The notes under the pieces were generated by a model. The model searched no databases. It was given only the letters and a program-made list of their open reading frames with translations, and had not been told where the DNA came from. A stretch of 64,000 bases of DNA from contig CP021371.1 in assembly GCA_002600635.1 (NCBI GenBank), positions 4,690,917 to 4,754,916 on the forward strand, read 5' to 3'. The stretch is from Rhizobium sp. ACO-34A (lineage in GTDB: Bacteria > Pseudomonadota > Alphaproteobacteria > Rhizobiales > Rhizobiaceae). Of this stretch, positions 34,401-44,187 are shown piece by piece; within the stretch, counting starts at the first letter, position 1, and every line of letters starts with the position of its first letter. Position numbers and translations under genes: made by a program.

Positions 34401-36266
34401 GACGTCTTCGGCAACGGCATGCTGCTCTCGGAAAAGATCCGCCTGATTGCCGCCTTCGACCATCGCGACATCTTCATCGATCCCGACCCGGATACCGCGA
34501 TCTCCTTTGCCGAGCGCAAACGCATGTTCGAACTGCCGCGTTCGAGCTGGCAGGATTATGATCGCAAGACCTTGTCCAAGGGTGCGATGATCATTTCGCG
34601 TGCGGAAAAATCCGTGACGCTCACGCCGGAAGCGGCCGCCGCCATCGGCCTCGACAAGACGGTCGCGACACCCTTGGACATCATGAGCGCCATCCTCAAG
34701 GCTCCGGTCGACCTCCTCTGGTTCGGCGGCATCGGCACCTATGTGAAGGCTGCGAGCGAAACGGACACGGAAGTCGGTGACCGCGCCAACGACGCGATCC
34801 GCGTGACCGGCACCGAGGTTCGGGCCAAGGTGATCGGCGAGGGCGCCAATCTCGGCGTCACCCAGCGCGGCCGTATCGCCTATGCGCTGAACGGCGGGCG
34901 CATTAATTCCGACGCGATCGACAATTCCGCCGGCGTGAATTCCTCCGACGTCGAGGTCAACATCAAGATCGCGCTCGCGCCGCCGATGGCCGACGGCCGT
35001 CTGACCCGCGACAAGCGCAATCGCCTTCTCTCGGAGATGACCGAGGAAGTCGGCGAACTCGTGCTGCGCAACAACTACTTGCAGAGCCTTGCGATCTCGC
35101 TCAGCGAACGCAAGGGGTCTGGCAACAGGGAAGAACTGAGCCGGCTGATGAACTATCTCGAGGCGGCCGGAAGGTTGAACCGCAAGGTCGAGACGCTGCC
35201 GGATAACGTCGCGCTTACGGAGCGTTACGCCAGCGGCAAGAGCCTCACCAGGCCGGAAATCGGCGTGCTGCTCTCCTATGCCAAGATCGTTCTGTTCGAC
35301 CAGATCGTCGAATCCGGCCTGCCGGACGATCCCTATTGCGCAGCCGCTTTGACGAACTACTTCCCCGCCCGCATGCGCAAGACCTATGCGAAGGATATCG
35401 CCGGCCACCGCCTGCACCGCGAGATCATCGCGACCGTACTTGCCAACCATGTCATCAACCGCGGCGGACCCGGCTTCGTGGTTGCCGTCGGCGACGCCAC
35501 CGGCACCCTGCCGGCGGAAGTGGTGAAGGCGGCATTGCTGACCCGCGACGGCCTCGACCTGCCGGCACTGTGGGACCGCATCGACGCACTCGACGCTACC
35601 ATTCCCGGTGAAATCCAGAACCGTCTCTATGCGGCTGTAGGACGTGTCTACGAAGGAATGACCCGTCTGATCGTCGAGACGGGCCTTTCGACGATCGCAC
35701 TCGGCGAAGCCCTGCCGCGCCTCAAGACTGCTGTGAAGGCCTGCGAGAAGGCGCTCTCCTCGACCCTTCCGGCCCAGCTCAAGCAGCAGTTCGAGGCCGA
35801 AACGGCGGAGCTGACGGATGCGGGCGTGCCGGCAGACGTGGCGGCCGATGTCGTGAAACTGCAGGCGCTGCTGCTGGTACCGGAAGTCATGCAGATCGTG
35901 GAACGCACGGGAGCCCCGCTTGCCCGCGCCATCGAGGGCTATTTCGCGGTATCGGAAATCTTCCGCATCGACCGCATCCTTGCGCTCGGCGCCCGCGTCG
36001 CCACCAACGACCACTATGATAGTCTCGCGCTGTTCCGTAGCCTCGACCAGATCGGTGCGGCGCGCCGCGAGATCGTGATCTCGGCGCTGACAAGCCATGC
36101 GGGCGAGAAACAGCCGGTGCAGGCCTGGCATGCCGCCGACCTCCAGCGCATCAACCGTCTCGGCGCCGAACTGCTGGCGCTGAGCGAGGGCGCGGAGGCA
36201 AGCCTGTCGAAGATCGCGGTTGCGGCAGGTCTCGTAAGCGACCTTGCCCATGGCCGGTCGCGATAG
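31485..36266 (+). CDS. NAD-specific glutamate dehydrogenase, large (GDH180-like)
   Basis: A 1593-residue enzyme that deaminates glutamate to 2-oxoglutarate with NAD(+), feeding amino-acid carbon to the TCA cycle. The length and pattern match the 180-kDa class (Streptomyces, Pseudomonas, Caulobacter). A long N-terminal regulatory region is followed from about residue 780 by the catalytic core: the KVARGGLRWSDR segment, then PVGAKGGFYPK with the catalytic lysine at about 831. Further on are FSVVGVGDMSGDVFGNGML and VIGEGANLGVTQ. I chose the ATG at 31485, preceded by AAGGGAGAG; an upstream extension in frame is not credible. Confidence 0.93.
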   Translation: MVANRKLKREPQLEAASKIAEAIQEPFIDPAILFGRASGDDLDNYTPEMLAFSSLRAASDIAAWDGKAPRIVIAPIADVTPAGTPVSVLSIIERNKPFLYDSVMGEVTSVYRDIFMAVHPILSIVPGGPVSLAGADEEPEGAIRTSYIQLHLAPLTDTQSAALKARLEIVLAQVHMASADWKQMLSLLDTTMRELGELSLGRRKGDRDEALAFLDWLRDDNFTFLGMREYVYSGEGEAATLERDKGTGLGILSDPDVLVLRQGRNAVTTTPEILEFLQGPDFLIVTKANVKSIVHRRAYMDYVGVKRFDRDGKVVGELRIVGLFTSTAYTGSVSQIPLLRAKARKVTDHFGFDPQSHSGRILQNTLEAYPRDDLFQIEPDQLAKFCEQINDLSERPRVRVLPRIDQFDRFVSLIVYVPREDYNSVVREKIGAYLTQVYQGRVSAYYPAFPEGGVARVHIIIGRSEGKTPRIAQTTLEEAVREITARWSDRFEALAGPKAPALEVSQAYQEAFSPEEAVHDLAHIQACLAGEPVSIAFHETTTEAGRQLYLKIFHAGVHLPLSRRVPLLENLGFRVISERTFDIHVSPEGGDETLVVLHDMELTVPEGESFGIAEKGPITEEAFLAAFSGKVDNDTFNRLVLAAGLTAREVTVLRAYAAYLRQAGFVYSQGHIAETLNRHPAIAKLIFDLFHASFDPKLAEKPRIRKLSDVHGEIETALLAVPSLDEDRILRRYINAVDSTLRTNYFQKNDTAAAMLAFKFDPQLLDGLPDPRPFREIFVFGVEVEGVHLRFGKVARGGLRWSDRAQDYRTEVLGLVKAQQVKNAVIVPVGAKGGFYPKQLPVGGSRNAWLAAGTAAYKTYIRTLLSITDNIVDGKVVAPADTVRLDEDDPYFVVAADKGTATFSDTANGLAQAAGFWLDDAFASGGSAGYDHKKMGITARGAWEAVKRHFREMNTDIQTTPFSVVGVGDMSGDVFGNGMLLSEKIRLIAAFDHRDIFIDPDPDTAISFAERKRMFELPRSSWQDYDRKTLSKGAMIISRAEKSVTLTPEAAAAIGLDKTVATPLDIMSAILKAPVDLLWFGGIGTYVKAASETDTEVGDRANDAIRVTGTEVRAKVIGEGANLGVTQRGRIAYALNGGRINSDAIDNSAGVNSSDVEVNIKIALAPPMADGRLTRDKRNRLLSEMTEEVGELVLRNNYLQSLAISLSERKGSGNREELSRLMNYLEAAGRLNRKVETLPDNVALTERYASGKSLTRPEIGVLLSYAKIVLFDQIVESGLPDDPYCAAALTNYFPARMRKTYAKDIAGHRLHREIIATVLANHVINRGGPGFVVAVGDATGTLPAEVVKAALLTRDGLDLPALWDRIDALDATIPGEIQNRLYAAVGRVYEGMTRLIVETGLSTIALGEALPRLKTAVKACEKALSSTLPAQLKQQFEAETAELTDAGVPADVAADVVKLQALLLVPEVMQIVERTGAPLARAIEGYFAVSEIFRIDRILALGARVATNDHYDSLALFRSLDQIGAARREIVISALTSHAGEKQPVQAWHAADLQRINRLGAELLALSEGAEASLSKIAVAAGLVSDLAHGRSR

Positions 36267-36309
36267 GCATGATCCGACCGGAGTGAAGCGAGGATCGTCA
36301 AGATCATGC
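36267..36309. repeat. Inverted-repeat intergenic element (rhizobial type)
   Basis: GCATGATC at 36267-36274 and GATCATGC at 36302-36309 are perfect inverted copies, enclosing about 27 bases with CCGACCGG. Elements that open GCATGATCC and close GATCATGC are common between genes in rhizobial genomes; this looks like a degenerate copy. It starts right after the dehydrogenase stop codon and may also act in transcription termination. Confidence 0.45.
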
Positions 36310-36347
36310 TTGAAGAAGATCTTCGCGCTGGCTGAGGGGGACGGAAA

Positions 36348-37745
36348 TTGACGGCGACAGTGGAAACCGCAAGGCAGCCCGTCTTCAGCCGCGGGGTCGT
36401 GAGCTGGATGTTCTTCGACTGGGCCGCCCAGCCGTTCTTCACCGTCATCACGACCTTCATCTTCGGTCCCTACTTCGTCTCGCGGCTGACCAATGACCCG
36501 GTCAGCGCGCAGGCGATGTGGAGCAACATGGCGACGATCTCCTCGGTGATCATCGCCGTTCTCTCCCCGGTTCTCGGCGCGATCGCCGATGAATCCGGCT
36601 CACGAAAGCCGTGGATCGCCTTCTTTGCCGTCATCAAGATCGTCAGCCTCTGCCTGCTGTGGACAGCGGCACCGGGTTCACCGGTCGTCTATCCGGTGCT
36701 GTTGATGATCCTCGCAACGATTTCGGCGGAGTTTTCCATCGTCTTCAACGATTCCATGATGCCGCGGCTGGTCAACACGCGCGACGTCGGACGCGTCTCC
36801 AATATCGCCTGGGGCCTCGGCTATCTCGGCGGCATGATCGTGCTGATCGGCGTCGTGCTGTTCATCGCCGCAAGCCCGGAGAAGGGCACAACGCTGCTCG
36901 GCGGCACGCCGCTCTTCGGTCTGGATCCCGTAACCGGCGAGGATGCCCGCGTCACCGGCCCGATCTCGGCGCTCTGGTATCTGGTCTTCATCCTGCCGAT
37001 GTTCCTCTTCACCCCCGATGCCGGTCGCGGCAAGCCGCTTCCGACAGCCATACGTTCAGGCTTCAACGAACTGGGCAGAACGCTTCTGGAACTGCGCGGG
37101 AGGCCCGGCATCTTCCGTTTCCTGATCGGCCGCATGATCTATCAGGACGGCGTCAACGGGCTTCTGACCCTTGGCGGCATCTTCGCCGCTGCCATGTTCG
37201 GCTGGTCGACCATGGAAATCGGCATCTACGGCATCATCCTGAATGTCGTGGCAATCTTCGGCTGCATGGCGGCAAGTTCCATCGACCGCCTGCTCGGCTC
37301 GAAATTCGTCGTGGTGCTGAGCCTTCTCTTTCTTTTGGCCGCAACCGTCGGGATCATTTCCACCGGCAAGGACTTCACACTGTTCGGCCTCATTCAATGG
37401 CCCGCCAGCGCCGGCGAAGGCCTGTTTTCGTCTCCGGCGGAGAAGGCCTATATCCTCTACGGCACCCTGATCGGCATCGCCTTCGGTCCGGTGCAGGCTT
37501 CCTCGCGCTCATACCTTGCGCGGAGCGTCAGCACTTCCGAGGCCGGACGCTATTTCGGCATCTACGCCCTGTCGGGCCGCGCCACGAGCTTCATGGCGAC
37601 GCTCAGCTTTTCGCTCCTGACCTACTGGACCGGATCGGCGCGCGTCGGCATGGCGAGCCTGATCGTCTTTCTTCTCGTCGGCCTCATCCTCCTCCTGCGC
37701 ACGCCTTACCCGGCTGCCCGTCCGGCTGTTTCGGCGGAAGCATGA
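36348..37745 (+). CDS. UMF1-type MFS transporter (Atg22-like)
   Basis: A 465-residue inner-membrane protein with about 12 helices. WMFFDWAAQPFFTVITTFIFGPYF at the start, the ADESGSRKPWI loop, NDSMMPRLVNTRDVGRVSNIAWGLGYLGG and the late GIAFGPVQASSRSYLARSV stretch match the UMF1/Atg22 family. Yeast Atg22 exports amino acids from the vacuole; bacterial substrates are unknown. The start is TTG at 36348 with GAGGGGGA upstream. It may be cotranscribed with the glutamate dehydrogenase gene, 81 bases before it. Confidence 0.85.
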   Translation: MTATVETARQPVFSRGVVSWMFFDWAAQPFFTVITTFIFGPYFVSRLTNDPVSAQAMWSNMATISSVIIAVLSPVLGAIADESGSRKPWIAFFAVIKIVSLCLLWTAAPGSPVVYPVLLMILATISAEFSIVFNDSMMPRLVNTRDVGRVSNIAWGLGYLGGMIVLIGVVLFIAASPEKGTTLLGGTPLFGLDPVTGEDARVTGPISALWYLVFILPMFLFTPDAGRGKPLPTAIRSGFNELGRTLLELRGRPGIFRFLIGRMIYQDGVNGLLTLGGIFAAAMFGWSTMEIGIYGIILNVVAIFGCMAASSIDRLLGSKFVVVLSLLFLLAATVGIISTGKDFTLFGLIQWPASAGEGLFSSPAEKAYILYGTLIGIAFGPVQASSRSYLARSVSTSEAGRYFGIYALSGRATSFMATLSFSLLTYWTGSARVGMASLIVFLLVGLILLLRTPYPAARPAVSAEA

Positions 37746-37746
37746 A

Positions 37747-37774
37747 AAAGGCCCGGTCTCGCGACCGGGCCTTT
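37747..37774. terminator. Bidirectional terminator between convergent genes
   Basis: AAAGGCCCGGTC and GACCGGGCCTTT form a perfect 12-base-pair stem with a TCGC loop. A residues precede and T residues follow, so it can stop transcription from both the UMF1-type transporter gene and purH. Confidence 0.85.
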
Positions 37775-37798
37775 GAAGCATTCTGACATCAGAAGAAA

Positions 37799-39415
37799 TC
37801 AGTGCCGGAAATGACGGATGCCGGTGAAGACCATGGCAACGTTGTGCTCGTCCGCTGCGGCGATCACTTCCGCATCGCGCATCGAACCGCCCGGCTGGAT
37901 GACCGCGGTAGCACCCGCGGCGATTGCCGCCAGGAGACCGTCGGCGAAGGGATAGAAGGCTTCCGAAGCGACGGCGGAACCCTTGGTCAGCGGCTCGGCG
38001 AGACCGAGCGCCTTGGCGGCATCCTCGGCCTTCAGCGCGGCGATGCGGGCCGAATCCACACGGCTCATCTGGCCGGCGCCGATGCCGGCCGTCTGGCCGT
38101 TCTTGGCATAGATCACCGCGTTCGACTTCACATGCTTGGCGATCTTGAAGGCAAAGCGCATGTCTTCGAGTTCGGTCGCCGTCGGCGCACGCTTCGTCAC
38201 GACCTTGAGATCCAGATCCTCGACAAGCACGTTGTCGCGCGACTGGACGAGCAGGCCGCCCGAAACGGTCTTGGCAACGATGCCGGCTGCGCGCGGATCG
38301 GGCAGGGCGCCGGTGGTCAGAAGGCGCAGATTGGGCTTGGCCGCAATGATCGCCCTGGCTTCATCGGTCACCTCTGGAGCAATGATGACCTCGGTGAAGA
38401 GCTTGACGATCTCGGTTGCCGTTTCCGCATCGAGCAACTGGTTGAGTGCGATGATGCCGCCGAAGGCCGAGACGGAATCGCAGGCAAGCGCACGCTTGTA
38501 GGCCTCGACGAGGCTCGGGCCGGTCGCAACGCCACAGGGATTGGCATGCTTGATGATCGCACAGGCCGGACCGTTTTCCGGGCGGAATTCGGCAACCAGC
38601 TCGAAGGCGGCGTCGGTATCGTTGATGTTGTTGTAGGAAAGCTGCTTTCCCTGCAGCAGTGTTGCCGTAGCGACACCCGGCCGCTGGTCGCCGGTGACGT
38701 AGAAACCGGCGCTCTGATGCGGGTTTTCGCCGTAACGCATCTTTTCCTTCAGCGCGCCGCCGATGGCGCGGTAATCCGGCATGTCGATGCCGAGCGCTTC
38801 CGCCATCCAGTTGGAGATGATCGCATCATAGGCAGCGGTGCGGGCGAATGCCTTGGCGGCAAACTTCTGGCGGATCGAATAGGAGATGTGGCCGTCATCG
38901 GCCTGAAGCGCATCGAGCAGCGCCGTGTAGTCGGACGGGTCCGTCAGGACCGTGACATAGGCGTGGTTCTTGGCCGAAGCGCGGATCATCGCGGGACCGC
39001 CGATGTCGATATTCTCGACCGTGGTCGGATAATCGCCGCCGGCCGCGCGAACGGCTTCGAACGGGTAAAGGTTGATGACCGAGAGGTCGATGCCCTCGAT
39101 GCCGTGCTCGCGCATCGCGGCCTGATGTTCCTCGTCGTCACGGATCGAAAGAAGACCGCCATGCACGCGTGGATGCAGGGTCTTTACCCGGCCGTCCATG
39201 ATTTCGGGAAAGCCCGTGACCTCGGATACGTCGATGACCGGCAGGCCCGCCGCCGCAATCGCCTTGTGGGTGCCGCCGGTCGACAGAAGCTTGACGCCGA
39301 GCGCGTTCAGCGCCTGCGCAAGCTCGACGATGCCGGTCTTGTCGGACACCGACAGGAGTGCGGTGCGGATCCGGATGCGGTCCGGCACGGGAATTTTCTT
39401 GGAAACGACGGCCAT
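37799..39415 (-). CDS. purH: Bifunctional AICAR transformylase/IMP cyclohydrolase
   Basis: A 538-residue enzyme for the last two steps of purine synthesis. The N-terminal IMP cyclohydrolase domain has [30 protein letters not shown], and [13 protein letters not shown]. The transformylase domain has [13 protein letters not shown], the KHANPCG motif holding the catalytic Lys-His, and ends [28 protein letters not shown] sequence with [10 protein letters not shown] at the terminus. Length and layout are standard. Confidence 0.96.
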   Translation of the reverse strand: MAVVSKKIPVPDRIRIRTALLSVSDKTGIVELAQALNALGVKLLSTGGTHKAIAAAGLPVIDVSEVTGFPEIMDGRVKTLHPRVHGGLLSIRDDEEHQAAMREHGIEGIDLSVINLYPFEAVRAAGGDYPTTVENIDIGGPAMIRASAKNHAYVTVLTDPSDYTALLDALQADDGHISYSIRQKFAAKAFARTAAYDAIISNWMAEALGIDMPDYRAIGGALKEKMRYGENPHQSAGFYVTGDQRPGVATATLLQGKQLSYNNINDTDAAFELVAEFRPENGPACAIIKHANPCGVATGPSLVEAYKRALACDSVSAFGGIIALNQLLDAETATEIVKLFTEVIIAPEVTDEARAIIAAKPNLRLLTTGALPDPRAAGIVAKTVSGGLLVQSRDNVLVEDLDLKVVTKRAPTATELEDMRFAFKIAKHVKSNAVIYAKNGQTAGIGAGQMSRVDSARIAALKAEDAAKALGLAEPLTKGSAVASEAFYPFADGLLAAIAAGATAVIQPGGSMRDAEVIAAADEHNVAMVFTGIRHFRH

Positions 39416-39514
39416 GGTTTTCTCCGATCTGAATTGCGCCTTCGATGGAGATCGCAGACGCGATGCCGCCGCCTACCACAGCCCGTCCCAGGAGGAAACC
39501 TTTTCCCTTAGAAA

Positions 39515-41191
39515 CTATGCATGATGCGCAAGAAACCAGCGGATTTCCGGGCCGGCAAAGGTCAGTTCGAGCTGTTGTGAGGGACGCACACCCGAGACAT
39601 CGGCGAAGAACACGTCCTCTCCGATCACCAGATCGTTAGCAGGCGACGAAAACACCCAGCTTTCGCCATCCGGCGCAACGAGACGTACCTTGCGCTGGTC
39701 GATCCGTTCGATCTTGATCGCCGGGTGGATATGGAAACGCGCCACCGCGGTTTCCGGAGGTGCATTCGGAGACGGTGTTCCGTCAGGCAGCATGAAGCGG
39801 TCACGTCCGGCGATCTTGTTGCCGGCTTCGTTGAGCCGGATCTCGCGCTCGTGCAACAGGCCGAAGCGGGCGAGGTAGCCGTCATGGCTGACACAGAGCC
39901 GGTCGCTGCCATCGGGTCCCGTCTGCCGCTGCTCGGCGACGTCGGAAACGCCGCTGCTCATCAGCGGACCGAGGAAGGCGGAAGACGAGATACGCGCCGA
40001 CGAGCTGGTGCCGACGGCAACGGTCGAATGGGCCGCCGTGGTGCGGGCAAGCTGCCGAAGCTTGTCATTGGCAAAGCGCGGAGAACCGCTGTTGACGATG
40101 AAACGGTTGCGGCCCGACGACAGTTCGAAGGAAAGGCAGCCGGCATGGGCCGTCTTCGAAAGCTCCGGGCAAAGCGGGTGGCCGGTATCCACGATGATCA
40201 CAGCCGCGCCTGCCGCAAGCCGGTGAAAATGCGAATGGGGCAGGGCCTTGAACGGCTGTCCGGCACTTTCATCATAGCGCAGGACGCACATCAACTCGTT
40301 GGCAAGCGTCGAGCTCGCTCCGTTGAACAGCGCAAGATCGCCGCCCTGATGGCGGAAGAAGCGGATCGCCGGATACATGCGGTCAATGGCGGGGATGAGC
40401 CGCGCGGGAACCTCATGGCCGAGATTGATATAGGTCTGGCGAAGCGGCAGAAGGTCGAACAGAAGCTCGACCGCCGCCTGAGGATTGCGCGAGACATGCC
40501 CGCCATCGGGAAGGATCTGCTGGTCGATTTCGCGGTTGAGATCGCGCGCAGCGCGACGGATCGTCGAGGAACGGGACTCCATGGCGATGGAGGCCATGGC
40601 AAGCGCGATCCGGACACGCAGCCGCTTCAGGCCGATCGGCAGGAAATCCGCCTCGCGGCGCAGGAAACGCACCTGAAACACAAGGCTGGCAAGGAAACGT
40701 CGGTAAAAACCGCTATCGGTATCCTGCAGGACGATGGGCGAATGGGAAAGCCAGGCGATAATGCGCTGGGCAACCACATCGTGATCCCAGGCGGCACCGC
40801 CGGTGCGCGCGCCATACAGACCGATCCAGGAATCGACGATGGCGCGGGCATTGGCGCAGGCGTTCGCACTCTTGTCCGAGCGGATATGCCGAAGCCATGC
40901 GAAGCTGTGGAGCCGCGTGGAAAATGCCGGCGAGGGCGGTTCGAAATCGAATGGCGAACGATCCCCCGCATCGAGGACCCGGCCCGCGAGCGGGAAACGC
41001 CCCTGCAGGATTTCCTCGGCCACGAACGGATCGACCACCCGAAGATCGGTCGGCGCGGCGATCAGCCTGGCGTTATTGGCAGGTGTCCATTTGAGGCGCA
41101 TCGACCGACCGATCGCCAGCCCGCGCGTCGCCCGTCGCCAGGCTTCGCCGAGATAGAGAGAGATCAGCCTCTGGCGTTCTGTAATCTGCAT
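39515..41191 (-). CDS. Heparinase II/III-like family protein
   Basis: A 558-residue protein of a family common next to rsmB and purH in rhizobia. The C-terminal half has the heparinase II/III-like beta-sheet pattern: AHAGCLSFELSSGRNRFIVNSGSP, then TAAHSTVAVGTSSSARI. The N-terminal part is an alpha-helical toroid-like domain. A polysaccharide lyase role, perhaps on the cell's own glycans, is suggested by homology only. No clear signal peptide is visible, so export is uncertain. I chose the ATG at 41191 (MQITERQRL), with GGAAAG just upstream. Confidence 0.82.
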   Translation of the reverse strand: MQITERQRLISLYLGEAWRRATRGLAIGRSMRLKWTPANNARLIAAPTDLRVVDPFVAEEILQGRFPLAGRVLDAGDRSPFDFEPPSPAFSTRLHSFAWLRHIRSDKSANACANARAIVDSWIGLYGARTGGAAWDHDVVAQRIIAWLSHSPIVLQDTDSGFYRRFLASLVFQVRFLRREADFLPIGLKRLRVRIALAMASIAMESRSSTIRRAARDLNREIDQQILPDGGHVSRNPQAAVELLFDLLPLRQTYINLGHEVPARLIPAIDRMYPAIRFFRHQGGDLALFNGASSTLANELMCVLRYDESAGQPFKALPHSHFHRLAAGAAVIIVDTGHPLCPELSKTAHAGCLSFELSSGRNRFIVNSGSPRFANDKLRQLARTTAAHSTVAVGTSSSARISSSAFLGPLMSSGVSDVAEQRQTGPDGSDRLCVSHDGYLARFGLLHEREIRLNEAGNKIAGRDRFMLPDGTPSPNAPPETAVARFHIHPAIKIERIDQRKVRLVAPDGESWVFSSPANDLVIGEDVFFADVSGVRPSQQLELTFAGPEIRWFLAHHA

Positions 41192-41408
41192 TGTCTTTCC
41201 ATGCCGCCCCGAAGAGATCGGGCGCGCAAGATCCCGCGAACGGAACCGACCGGATAGCCGGTCTCCCGCACGCAGGCAGCCATCGTTCCGCTCCGTCCGG
41301 TGATCCGGGTTTCCGGAAACGACTCGTCCACATAACGCCATCTGCCGCCGCCAACGGGCAGGCGATGCCGAGCCTCTTCAAATTCCAACAATTTTAGTGA
41401 AGTTTCCG

Positions 41409-42812
41409 TTAAATTTTAGCAAGAACGCAAGCATAGAAACCATCCATGCCACCGAGTTCCGCCAGAACGGCGGGAGTGGCGCGGAAATCCCCCTTCGGGG
41501 ATATCGCGGCTTGCATGCCCGGCCAGTCCGAAGGACCGATCGGGACGCGGCTGAAGGCGGGATTGTCGGCGAGAACGCGCTCGATCAGCTCTTCACCCTC
41601 AAGAGGATCGAGCGAGCAGTTGGAAAAGACCACCCGACCGCCCGACCCGACAAGGGTCAGCGCGTGCCGCAACAGTTTTTCCTGAACGCCTGCCAGCTTG
41701 ACGATATCCTCCGGCCCCTTGGTCCAGAGCACATCCGGATGACGCCGTGTGGTTCCCGTCGAGGAACACGGCGCATCGAGGAGGACGGCATCGAAAGGCT
41801 GTTCGGCCGAAAAATCGAGAAGGTTGGATCGGACGCAATCCACCGAGAAGCCAAGCCGCTCGAGATTGCCCTTCAGCCGCTTCAGCCGGGATTCCGACTG
41901 TTCGACCGCTGTCACGTCCGCTCCCGCTGCGACGAGTTGCGCGGTCTTGCCGCCCGGTGCCGCGCAGAGATCGACGGCCCGCTTGCCGCGGACATCCCCC
42001 ATCAGGCGGGCGGGCACGGCCGCTGCCGCATCCTGCACCCACCATGCGCCTTCCTCGAAACCCTCAAGCGTCGTGATCGCCCCGCGGAACGGATCGAGGC
42101 GGACGCTGCCGGTCGGCAGCACCTGTCCTCCAAGCTTTGCCGCCCAGCCGGCTGCATCTTCCTTCACGGTGATATCGATTGCCGCCGGCTGCAATTGCGC
42201 CTTGGCGATGGCATCCGCTGCTTCGCGCCCATAGGTCTCGACCAGCCGGTCGAAGAACCAGCCGGGCATGCAGACGACATCGGCAACGCTTTCCAGAAGT
42301 TCGGCCTTTTCCCGGCCGAGGCGGCGCAGGATGGCATTGGCGAGCTTCGCAAAGCGGCGATTGCGCGGGTCGCGATTGGCCTGTTCGACGGCGAGATCGA
42401 CGGCCGAATGGTCGGGAACGTCGAGATAGAGCATCTGCACGGCACCGACCACCAGAAGATGATGCAACGAACGCGCGCCTTCCGGCAGGGGCGAATCCAG
42501 CAGCTGGCCGAGGATCGCCTCGATCCGCGGCAGATAACGCAGGGCCGTCTGCAGGATTGCACGCACGAGGCCGCGGTCGGCATCACCCAGCGCCAGAAAC
42601 GCGGGATTGCCATGTTCGGCATCCAGCATGCCATCGAGCGAGGTCCTCCGGTCGACGACGGCAGAAAGGATCTTGGCCGCGGCGATGCGGGCATCGAGCC
42701 CCGCCTTGGGCGGAGCCACCGGCACCCTGTCCTTACCATTGGCTCCGTCACGCGGTTTCGCCTTGTGGAAGAATTTGCCTGATTTGCCGCGTTTCTGTTC
42801 GTTCAAGACCAT
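41409..42812 (-). CDS. rsmB: 16S rRNA (cytosine-5) methyltransferase RsmB
   Basis: A 467-residue SAM-dependent enzyme that methylates C967 of 16S rRNA. A basic N-terminal tail leads into a NusB-like RNA-binding domain (residues about 40-170). The methyltransferase domain then has the SAM-binding [15 protein letters not shown], the motif [15 protein letters not shown] with one cysteine and [15 protein letters not shown] with the other, the two cysteines of m5C methyltransferases. The start overlaps the last ten bases of htpX, so translation is coupled. Confidence 0.93.
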   Translation of the reverse strand: MVLNEQKRGKSGKFFHKAKPRDGANGKDRVPVAPPKAGLDARIAAAKILSAVVDRRTSLDGMLDAEHGNPAFLALGDADRGLVRAILQTALRYLPRIEAILGQLLDSPLPEGARSLHHLLVVGAVQMLYLDVPDHSAVDLAVEQANRDPRNRRFAKLANAILRRLGREKAELLESVADVVCMPGWFFDRLVETYGREAADAIAKAQLQPAAIDITVKEDAAGWAAKLGGQVLPTGSVRLDPFRGAITTLEGFEEGAWWVQDAAAAVPARLMGDVRGKRAVDLCAAPGGKTAQLVAAGADVTAVEQSESRLKRLKGNLERLGFSVDCVRSNLLDFSAEQPFDAVLLDAPCSSTGTTRRHPDVLWTKGPEDIVKLAGVQEKLLRHALTLVGSGGRVVFSNCSLDPLEGEELIERVLADNPAFSRVPIGPSDWPGMQAAISPKGDFRATPAVLAELGGMDGFYACVLAKI

Positions 42813-43789
42813 GGTCCCTTAGGGCGTTCTGGGGGGCGTTCGGAGGAGCGTTCTGAGCCGCCGCGCCCCCAGCCTGTATTCGGAACGGAGCGCGATTTGC
42901 GGGTCGCATTATCAGCGGGCGCCTGCCGCGTCGACCCCCCGGAGCCGCTCTCCTCCATCTGCAGGAGCGCCGCGATCCTGTTTTCGGTGTCCGGATGGGT
43001 GGAGAACAGGTTGTCCATGCGCTGGCCGGAAAGCGGATTGATGATAAACATATGCGCCGTTGCGGGATTGCGCTCGGCATCGGCATTCTCGATGTGGGCG
43101 GCATCGCCGGCGATCTTCCGCAGGGCGGAAGCAAGCGCACGGGGGCTGCCGCAGATCTGCGCGCCACGCCGGTCCGCCGCATATTCGCGCGTACGGCTGA
43201 TCGCCATCTGCACCAGCATGGCGGCAAGCGGCGCGACGATCATGGCTACGATGACACCGATGAATCCGAAGGGATTGTTGCGATCCTCACGGTTGCCGCC
43301 GAACAGGAATGCAAAGTTGGAGAGCATCGAGATCGCACCGGCAAGCGTCGCGGTGATCGTCATGGTCAACGTATCGCGGTTTTCGACATGCGCCAGTTCA
43401 TGCGCCATCACGCCGGCGACTTCCTGGGGGGTAAGCCGGCGAAGAAGTCCGGTCGAGGCGGCAACGGCCGCGTTCTCGGGATTGCGCCCGGTCGCAAAGG
43501 CGTTCGGCTGCTCGCTGTCGAAGATATAGACCTTCGGCATCGGCAGATTGGCGTTGTGCGCCAGTTGCCGGATCGTCGCATAGAATTCCGGTGCGTTGCG
43601 CTCATCCACTTCCTGGGCGTGGTAGTTGGAGAGCACCATACGGTCGGAGTTCCAGTAGGAAAAGAAGTTCATGGCCGCAGCGACGACGAGCGCGATCAGC
43701 ATGCCGCTCTGGCCGCCGATCAGATAGCCAACGCCCATGAACAAGGCCGTCATGAAGGCCAGGAGCATGGCGGTTCGCATGAAATTCAT
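42803..43789 (-). CDS. htpX: Membrane zinc metalloprotease HtpX
   Basis: A 328-residue inner-membrane protease for quality control of membrane proteins. Two N-terminal helices (about 5-45) lead to the active site HELAH at 130-134; the third ligand is probably in [10 protein letters not shown] near 203. Two more helices follow the active site. The C-terminal 45 residues are a low-complexity, Ser/Arg/Pro-rich tail, longer than in E. coli HtpX. The stop codon lies inside rsmB. Heat or envelope-stress regulation is usual in this family; no site is evident here. Confidence 0.94.
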   Translation of the reverse strand: MNFMRTAMLLAFMTALFMGVGYLIGGQSGMLIALVVAAAMNFFSYWNSDRMVLSNYHAQEVDERNAPEFYATIRQLAHNANLPMPKVYIFDSEQPNAFATGRNPENAAVAASTGLLRRLTPQEVAGVMAHELAHVENRDTLTMTITATLAGAISMLSNFAFLFGGNREDRNNPFGFIGVIVAMIVAPLAAMLVQMAISRTREYAADRRGAQICGSPRALASALRKIAGDAAHIENADAERNPATAHMFIINPLSGQRMDNLFSTHPDTENRIAALLQMEESGSGGSTRQAPADNATRKSRSVPNTGWGRGGSERSSERPPERPKGPWS

Positions 43790-43903
43790 CGTTTCCCTCC
43801 GTCGTTGGGCGCAAATCGGGCTTCAAGCCTTGGTTGGTGCGCAAGACTGCATTAGATGTAAAGGGACTTGGTCAAGTTTCAATGATCGCTGGACGAATCG
43901 GAC

Positions 43904-44125
43904 ATGAGCAGCAACGCCGACAACGATAACAATCCCGTCAACGCCGGAAGCGAAGCACCCGTGAAGGTTCTGAGCGAAGCGGCAAAGCGCGCCCTTGCCG
44001 AAGCCGAGGAACGCCGGCGCAACGAGCAACAGGCAGCGCCGCCAACCGAAATCGGCGGCCGCGGCGGTGCAGACCCCGCCCGTTTCGGCGACTGGGAAAT
44101 CAATGGCCGCGCGATAGATTTCTGA
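43904..44125 (+). CDS. DUF1674 protein (succinate dehydrogenase assembly factor 4-like)
   Basis: A 73-residue protein. The family C-terminus GGRGGADPARFGDWEINGRAIDF is complete; the N-terminal half is polar and Lys/Glu-rich (VLSEAAKRALAEAEERRR). The family includes mitochondrial SdhAF4, which binds flavinylated succinate dehydrogenase subunit A and limits its oxidation. Function is transferred from the eukaryotic member. It is divergent from htpX. Confidence 0.88.
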   Translation: MSSNADNDNNPVNAGSEAPVKVLSEAAKRALAEAEERRRNEQQAAPPTEIGGRGGADPARFGDWEINGRAIDF

Positions 44126-44187
44126 TCGCATCGAGCGCAGAATAAATACCTATTGTTAGCCGCTTCGCATTGGAATATATTCCTTTC

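Noticed and set aside
33705..36251. 848-codon minus-strand frame
   Set aside because: Antisense to the glutamate dehydrogenase core; highly charged, low-information composition.
36611..37786. 391-codon plus-strand frame overlapping the UMF1-type transporter
   Set aside because: Arg/His/Pro-rich translation in another frame of a clear membrane protein gene.
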